Translations under genes and position numbers: made by a program
Assembly: GCF_003857055.1 (NCBI RefSeq)
Contig: NZ_QGSZ01000392.1
Span: forward strand, 1-36,627
Source: Micromonospora inaquosa
GTDB taxonomy: Bacteria > Actinomycetota > Actinomycetes > Mycobacteriales > Micromonosporaceae
DNA length: 36,627 nucleotides
Direction of reading: 5' to 3'
Notes under the pieces: generated by a model
Seen by the model: only the letters and a program-made list of their open reading frames with translations
Databases searched by the model: none
Told to the model about the DNA's origin: nothing
Shown here: in pieces, positions 32,588 to 36,627 of the stretch
How positions within the stretch are numbered: position 1 is the first letter of the stretch
How the letters are laid out: each line of letters starts with the position of its first letter

Positions 32588-33475
32588 ATGGGTGACGTCC
32601 GTGGGCGTTTGAGGGAGGACCTGGCCCAATACCCTGCCCCGCCGTTGGGTGACCTGGTCCAGCAGTCGATGGTGCAGGGCCGCCGACTGCGCCGCCAGCG
32701 CCGCCTGGCGCAGTTCGGCGCGGGCGGCTCGGCGTTGGCGATGTTGCTCGTGATCGGCCTGGCCGCCGGGCCGCTCGGTGTCGGTGCGAATGACACCGCT
32801 GAGCCGGGCGGGCTGACCGGTGGCTCGCCGGAGATGCCGGTCGGCACCACCACGCCGTCGCCGGTTCAGTCCTCCGAGGGACCACCAGGTGCCGAGGGTG
32901 CCAACGACAACCAGCAGGCAGATCCCCTTCGGGCGGGCCTGCCGACTGCCTCGACCAGGGTGATCGGCACCGTGAGGATCGGCGCGGAACCGGGCGGCAA
33001 GTTGCTGACCACCACACCGGAGGGCGCACTGGAACTGCTGACTCGGCTTCTGCCCGGGGGGAAGACCAGCGGTTACGCGAGTCTGCGAAGCGGCGAGGCG
33101 GCCGGCCTCGGCATGCCGTACGTCGAGCTGCACCTGGATCGAGGCGCTGGCCCGGGCATGCTGCGGCTCGCCATCTACCAGGGTGGCCTTGGCGGCGGCC
33201 CGGCCCCGGGGACGGTGGAGCTGACCGAAGTGCCCGACGACTGCGTACAGAACAAGATGGTCACGGTGCATCACCCCAGTGGCATCCAGGTCACTCTGAT
33301 GATTTCCACCTGTCTGGTCTGGGAGGGCAAGGGGACCTCGCCGGCACGACCCGTTCTCTCCGTGGACGAGGCGATCGAGGTTGCCGCCAGCCCGATCTGG
33401 GGGACGAAACTGCCGGCCGAGTTCGTCGTCACCGGTACCAAGAGGTTCTCGACGCTGGCCCGGTCGAATGGCTGA
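32588..33475 (+). CDS. membrane-anchored anti-sigma-like protein
   Basis: The 295-residue protein starts at ATG 32588, eight bases after a GGAGAGGGG stretch. It has a short cytoplasmic N terminus (RGRLREDLAQYPAPPLGDLV), one transmembrane helix (about 45-65), a Thr/Pro/Gly-rich linker and an extracytoplasmic domain (about 120-295) with conserved-looking VIGTVRIGAEPGG and two Cys (CVQNK, STCLVW) that could form a disulphide. Its last 8 bases overlap the start of the SigE-type sigma gene. Topology and coupling suggest that it senses the outside and holds the sigma factor, but no classical zinc anti-sigma motif is visible, so this is inferred from context. Confidence 0.7.
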   Translation: MGDVRGRLREDLAQYPAPPLGDLVQQSMVQGRRLRRQRRLAQFGAGGSALAMLLVIGLAAGPLGVGANDTAEPGGLTGGSPEMPVGTTTPSPVQSSEGPPGAEGANDNQQADPLRAGLPTASTRVIGTVRIGAEPGGKLLTTTPEGALELLTRLLPGGKTSGYASLRSGEAAGLGMPYVELHLDRGAGPGMLRLAIYQGGLGGGPAPGTVELTEVPDDCVQNKMVTVHHPSGIQVTLMISTCLVWEGKGTSPARPVLSVDEAIEVAASPIWGTKLPAEFVVTGTKRFSTLARSNG

Positions 33476-33968
33476 CGAAGAATTCGTCGAGTTCGCGCAG
33501 GCGGCCGCTGGCCGCCTGCGCGACGCCGCGTTCCTGATGTGCCGCGACTGGCATCTTGCCCAGGATCTCACCCAGACGACGCTGGCCAAGGTGTACGCCA
33601 ACTGGAGGCGGGTCCGCCGGGCCGACGACCCGCACGCGTACGCCCGCAAGATGTTGCTGCGGTGCCTGATCGACCAGCAGCGTCGTCGCTCCAGCCGCGA
33701 GTTGGCGATGTCGGCGCCGCCGGATCGGGGTGAGGAACATCCGGCTGAGCTGCGCATGACCCTGCTGGATGCGGTCGCCACCCTGCCGTTGCGGGATCGG
33801 GCGATCGTCGTCCTGCGCTACTGGGACGACCTGAGTGTGGAGACAGTTGCCGAGGTTGTGGGCGTCTCCACCGGGGTGGTCAAGAGCCAGAGCATGCGCT
33901 CCCTCAATCGTCTGCGCGAGTTGCTCGGCGAGTCCCGTGCCGAGCTGTTCGCCGAGGAGCGCCATTGA
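33468..33968 (+). CDS. SigE-family ECF RNA polymerase sigma factor
   Basis: The 166-residue ECF sigma factor has region 2 at about 5-75 (LRDAAFLMCRDWHLAQDLTQ, VYANWRRV) and region 4 at about 100-155 (LPLRDRAIVVLRYWDDLSVE, VAEVVGVSTGVVKSQSMRSL). This pattern is typical of the actinobacterial SigE (SACE/Streptomyces) subgroup. The ATG at 33468 overlaps the end of the upstream membrane-protein gene, and its stop overlaps the TTG start of the lipoprotein gene. Tight coupling on both sides suggests one stress- or envelope-response unit. The usual order is sigma first and anti-sigma second; here the membrane protein comes first. Confidence 0.92.
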   Translation: MADEEFVEFAQAAAGRLRDAAFLMCRDWHLAQDLTQTTLAKVYANWRRVRRADDPHAYARKMLLRCLIDQQRRRSSRELAMSAPPDRGEEHPAELRMTLLDAVATLPLRDRAIVVLRYWDDLSVETVAEVVGVSTGVVKSQSMRSLNRLRELLGESRAELFAEERH

Positions 33969-34624
33969 TCGGCCGGACTCGCGGCAAGGGTCGTGGCTCG
34001 CTCGCTGTCGTGCCGATGGTCCTGACGGCGTTGGTGCTGATGGCCGCGGGGTGTCATCGGGGAGAGCCCGGCGTCGGCCCCGATGAGCGACACACCCCGA
34101 ACGCCGAACGGGGCGGTCCGGGCAGGTTGCTGGGGGCGGGCGATCTGGGTTCGGACTGGCATGAGGATGACACGCGAACCGGTCCGCCTCCCTGGCCGTG
34201 GGAGCAGGACAACTGCCCCAACTATCAGAGCGGCGACTACCCGGCCAAGTCGCATCGGCGCGAGGCCGTGCAGCGCTACTACCGGCCCTCGGACGGCTCG
34301 TCGCCGGCCCACCACGTTGTGGAGACGTACGAACCGGGATGGGCCGAGCGGAATGTCGATGACGTCCGGCGGGTCCTTCTGCGGTGCGCGAGCTACCTGG
34401 TCCTCGGCTCGCGGATCTCGTTCGACGTCGTCGATCCGCATTATCTCGAGGGTGCCGGCATCCTCATCCGAGGTCGCATCACGCGTGCCGACGCCCTGAA
34501 TAGCGTCACGTACTTCGTGATGCTGAGACGAGGCGAAACGGTCTCCACGGTCAGCGTGCCCGATCCGGGCAGCCGGGCCGCGGTGGACTCGATCGCGGCG
34601 AGGGCGGTGGCCCGTCTTGGCTGA
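33965..34624 (+). CDS. lipoprotein of the sigma-factor operon
   Basis: The 219-residue protein starts at a TTG five bases after GAGGAG, overlapping the sigma-factor stop. The N terminus has Arg/Lys, a hydrophobic core and the lipobox MAAGC with Cys-30. The mature part has no domain I can name; landmarks are DLGSDWHEDDTRTGPPPWPW, HHVVETYEPGWAERNVDDVR and a C-terminal YFVMLRRGETVSTVSVPDPG resembling the PknH-like/sensor-type extracellular domains of actinobacterial lipoproteins. Its stop overlaps the start of the serine hydrolase gene. A cell-surface sensing or envelope role is inferred from the operon. Confidence 0.8.
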   Translation: MIGRTRGKGRGSLAVVPMVLTALVLMAAGCHRGEPGVGPDERHTPNAERGGPGRLLGAGDLGSDWHEDDTRTGPPPWPWEQDNCPNYQSGDYPAKSHRREAVQRYYRPSDGSSPAHHVVETYEPGWAERNVDDVRRVLLRCASYLVLGSRISFDVVDPHYLEGAGILIRGRITRADALNSVTYFVMLRRGETVSTVSVPDPGSRAAVDSIAARAVARLG

Positions 34625-35540
34625 GCGGAAAGGTCGGCAGCTGCCACGCCGTTGGGTTGTCTCCACCCTCACCATGTCTCTCGCTGGCGTGGCGACGGCC
34701 GCTTTCGGGGCCACTCGCGGTCGCTACGGCGACGAAACCGGCCCATCGCCCCGTCCTTCACCTGCCAGTCCGATTCCCACGACGCCAGCCATCGACCGGA
34801 TCGACCAGGCGAGAACGCGTATCAAGGCCTACGTGGAGCGGTACGAGGGCCGCCTGGCGGTCGCGGCGCTGGACCGACAGGGAACGGCTGCGGTGACGGT
34901 GGGCGCCAAACGGTTCGAGACCGCCAGCATTGTCAAGGTCAACATCCTCGCGGCCCTTCTGCTGCGTCAGCGACCACCGGGCAAGGCCCTGAGTTCTGCC
35001 ACCCGACGGTTGGCCGAGGCCATGATCGTGTCCAGTGACAACGATGCGGCGGTAGCCCTGTGGCAGCGGATCGAGGGCTCGCGCGGCCTCGCCGCCGCGA
35101 ACCGCGCGTTAGGTCTGCGCGAGACCAAGCCCAACCCGCACTGGGGACTCACCACGACGACGGCTGCCGACCAGCTCCGTCTGCTGACCGCGCTGACGTC
35201 GCCGACGGGACCGCTGACCCCGCAGGACCGTACCTTCATCATGGGCCTCATGAGGAAGGTGATCCCCGAGCAACGATGGGGAGTCACCGCCGCGCGAGAG
35301 CCGGGCAATCCTTCCGTCTACGTCAAGAACGGCTGGGACACCGCTGATGTCGACGGCGGTCGTTGGTTGGTCAACAGCATCGGGCGGGTCGTCGAGGCCC
35401 GTCATGACTGGCTGATCGCCGTGCTCTCCGACCATCACGTGAGCCAGAAAGAAGGCATCCGGGTCGTCGAGAAGGCCGCCACCTACGTGCTCAAGGAGAT
35501 GCGCGCCGCCACTGCGGGCGACGGCCCTTCGCAGCAGTAG
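34617..35540 (+). CDS. class-A-beta-lactamase-like serine hydrolase
   Basis: The 307-residue exported protein begins at a TTG inside the preceding gene. Its N terminus (RRWVVSTLTMSLAGVATAAF) is a signal peptide or anchor with an RR pair. The fold motifs are Ser-x-x-Lys in TASIVKV (Ser near 102), SDN in SSDNDAA (near 142) and KNG in YVKNGWD (near 238), replacing the usual KTG. These place it in the class A beta-lactamase/DD-peptidase superfamily. The omega-loop Glu of true beta-lactamases is not evident (region NPHWGLTTTTAADQ), so it is more likely a cell-wall-related hydrolase or a penicillin-binding relative than a resistance enzyme. It is co-transcribed with the ECF sigma factor gene. Confidence 0.82.
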   Translation: MAERKGRQLPRRWVVSTLTMSLAGVATAAFGATRGRYGDETGPSPRPSPASPIPTTPAIDRIDQARTRIKAYVERYEGRLAVAALDRQGTAAVTVGAKRFETASIVKVNILAALLLRQRPPGKALSSATRRLAEAMIVSSDNDAAVALWQRIEGSRGLAAANRALGLRETKPNPHWGLTTTTAADQLRLLTALTSPTGPLTPQDRTFIMGLMRKVIPEQRWGVTAAREPGNPSVYVKNGWDTADVDGGRWLVNSIGRVVEARHDWLIAVLSDHHVSQKEGIRVVEKAATYVLKEMRAATAGDGPSQQ

Positions 35541-35551
35541 CCCGCGTGCCT

Positions 35552-35587
35552 CGGGCAGGCCGACCGTGGGTGCGGTCGACCTGCCCG
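35552..35587. terminator. bidirectional terminator
   Basis: Arms CGGGCAGG-C-CGACCG and CGGTCG-A-CCTGCCCG pair over 14 bp with one mismatch and a 6-nt loop. It lies between the convergent stops of the serine hydrolase (35540) and chitinase (35617) genes. Confidence 0.8.
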
Positions 35588-35616
35588 GCTGACGGTAGGC
35601 CCGACGCCATCGCCTG

Positions 35617-36627
35617 TCAGCGGCCCTGCAGGCGCTTCACGTTGTCGCCGAAGGTCCACCCCTTCGACCCGTCCCAGTTCGCCGACCAGGTCATCAGGCC
35701 CTTGAGGCCGGGTACGGAGTTCCAGGCCTGGGTGACCAGCGACGTCGACAGGTGGCCGCCGCCCGCCCCGATCTGCGCGGGCAGGCCCGGGACCTGCTTG
35801 TCGTACGGCACGCGGATGGTGGTGCCCTGAATGGTGAGGCCGTTGTTCAGGCACTGCGTCTGCACCGTGAAGCCCTGCACGGTGCCCGCCGGGTACGAGT
35901 CGCCGGCGCAGCCGTACATGCTGCCGTTGTAGTACTGCATGTTCAGCCACCAGAGCCGGCCGTTGTCCACGTACTTCTTGATGATTGGCAGGTACGAGCC
36001 CCAGATCGAGCCGTAGACGACGCTGCCGCCGGTGACGTAGGCCGTCTCCGGCGCCATGGTCAGGCCGAAGTTCGAGGGCATTCGGGCCAGCACGCCGTCG
36101 ATGATCCGGATCAGGTTGGCCTGCGACGTCGACAGGGTGTTGATGTTCCCGCTGCCGGTCAGGCCGGTCTCGATGTCGATGTCGATGCCGTCGAAGTGGT
36201 AGGCCGTCAGGATCGGCACGATCGTCGTGATGAACCGGTCGGCGACCGCACTGGAGCTGAGGTCGATGCCCGCGGCGGCCCCGCCGATCGACATGAGGAT
36301 GGTGGCGCCGGCCGCCTTGGCCTGGCACATCTCGGCCGGGGTGGCGACCTTCACGCCAGCGTCCATGCCGTTCTCCCAGAGGACCGTGCCGTCCGCGCGG
36401 ATCACCGGGAAGGCCGCGTTGATCACGTTGTAGCCGTGCTGGTTGAGCCGGCTGTCGGTGATCGGGATCCAGCCGAGGCCGGGGTGCACGCCGTTGGAGG
36501 CGCCGTCCCAGTTCTCCCAGTAGCCCTGCAACACCTTCCCGGTCGGCCGCGACTTCACCGCACAGGTTCCACCGGTCGGCGGCGGCGTGGTGGGGGGAGG
36601 TGTGGTCGGTGGAGGCGTGGTCGGCGG
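35617..36627 (-). CDS. GH18 chitinase, N terminus beyond window
   Basis: This is the C-terminal catalytic part of a secreted chitinase. The frame stays open to the right edge, where it encodes a Pro-Thr repeat linker (PPTTPPPTTPPPTT) that normally joins a carbohydrate-binding module to the enzyme, so the gene begins outside the window. The GH18 domain starts at GKVLQGYWENWDG. The catalytic DxxDxDxE motif is present as DGIDIDIE, with Glu as proton donor. Later landmarks are LTMAPETAY, WLNMQYYNG and GLMTWSANWDGS, all typical of actinobacterial GH18 chitinases. It hydrolyses chitin outside the cell. It ends at the hairpin shared with the convergent serine hydrolase gene. Confidence 0.93.
   Translation of the reverse strand, partial: PPTTPPPTTPPPTTPPPTGGTCAVKSRPTGKVLQGYWENWDGASNGVHPGLGWIPITDSRLNQHGYNVINAAFPVIRADGTVLWENGMDAGVKVATPAEMCQAKAAGATILMSIGGAAAGIDLSSSAVADRFITTIVPILTAYHFDGIDIDIETGLTGSGNINTLSTSQANLIRIIDGVLARMPSNFGLTMAPETAYVTGGSVVYGSIWGSYLPIIKKYVDNGRLWWLNMQYYNGSMYGCAGDSYPAGTVQGFTVQTQCLNNGLTIQGTTIRVPYDKQVPGLPAQIGAGGGHLSTSLVTQAWNSVPGLKGLMTWSANWDGSKGWTFGDNVKRLQGR

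Overview
The window is high-GC actinobacterial DNA. GC-rich third positions, frequent GTG and TTG starts, ATGA start/stop overlaps, candidate leaderless promoters and a SigE-type ECF sigma factor all fit a filamentous actinomycete. Micromonosporaceae is my guess from general gene style; no marker gene proves it. I see no rRNA, tRNA, CRISPR array, insertion sequence or replication origin.

Layout. (1) 1-7548: the 3' part of a very large SpvB/TcB-TcC/RHS toxin gene that begins left of the window and ends in a variable C-terminal domain. A bidirectional hairpin separates it from a convergent lipoprotein gene (7652-8164). (2) 8714-13515: two convergent secreted family-43-like glycoside hydrolases. 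Their promoter regions carry near-identical palindromes of LacI-family type, so they look like one sugar regulon whose regulator lies elsewhere. (3) 13675-17338: three oxidoreductase genes in one direction, divergent from a LysR regulator. (4) 17339-18208: a relic zone with the 3' ends of a TetR-type regulator and a quinone-oxidoreductase-like gene. (5) 18209-21458: an M48 metalloprotease with a zinc ribbon, convergent with an S9 prolyl-oligopeptidase-like peptidase. (6) 21596-26732: accessory signalling or conflict-type genes. These are a small membrane protein and a STAND/NLR-like NTPase with TPRs that share a short repeat motif, a DinB-like protein, and a TRAFAC-type GTPase translationally coupled to a small partner. 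(7) 26967-32191: a minus-strand cluster that I interpret as a linaridin-type RiPP pathway: alpha/beta hydrolase, small membrane-anchored protein, 66-residue precursor peptide, HTTM-like membrane protein, methyltransferase and phytoene-desaturase-like FAD enzyme. (8) 32588-35540: an ECF sigma-factor operon with a membrane anti-sigma-like protein, the sigma factor, a lipoprotein and a class-A-beta-lactamase-like serine hydrolase. (9) 35617 to the right edge: a GH18 chitinase running off the window.

The two most interesting systems are these. The linaridin-like cluster has a precursor whose leader and predicted core start (Ala-Thr-Pro) resemble cypemycin, but it lacks cysteine and has no neighbouring decarboxylase, exporter or leader protease. 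The NLR-like pair (21596-24441) has a membrane protein with two copies, and a STAND NTPase with one N-terminal copy, of the same Thr-Gly...Ala-Ile-Ser-Gly motif. That layout matches prion-like amyloid signalling pairs, in which a sensor NTPase templates a membrane effector. All functional calls rest on reading motifs by eye; no database search was run.
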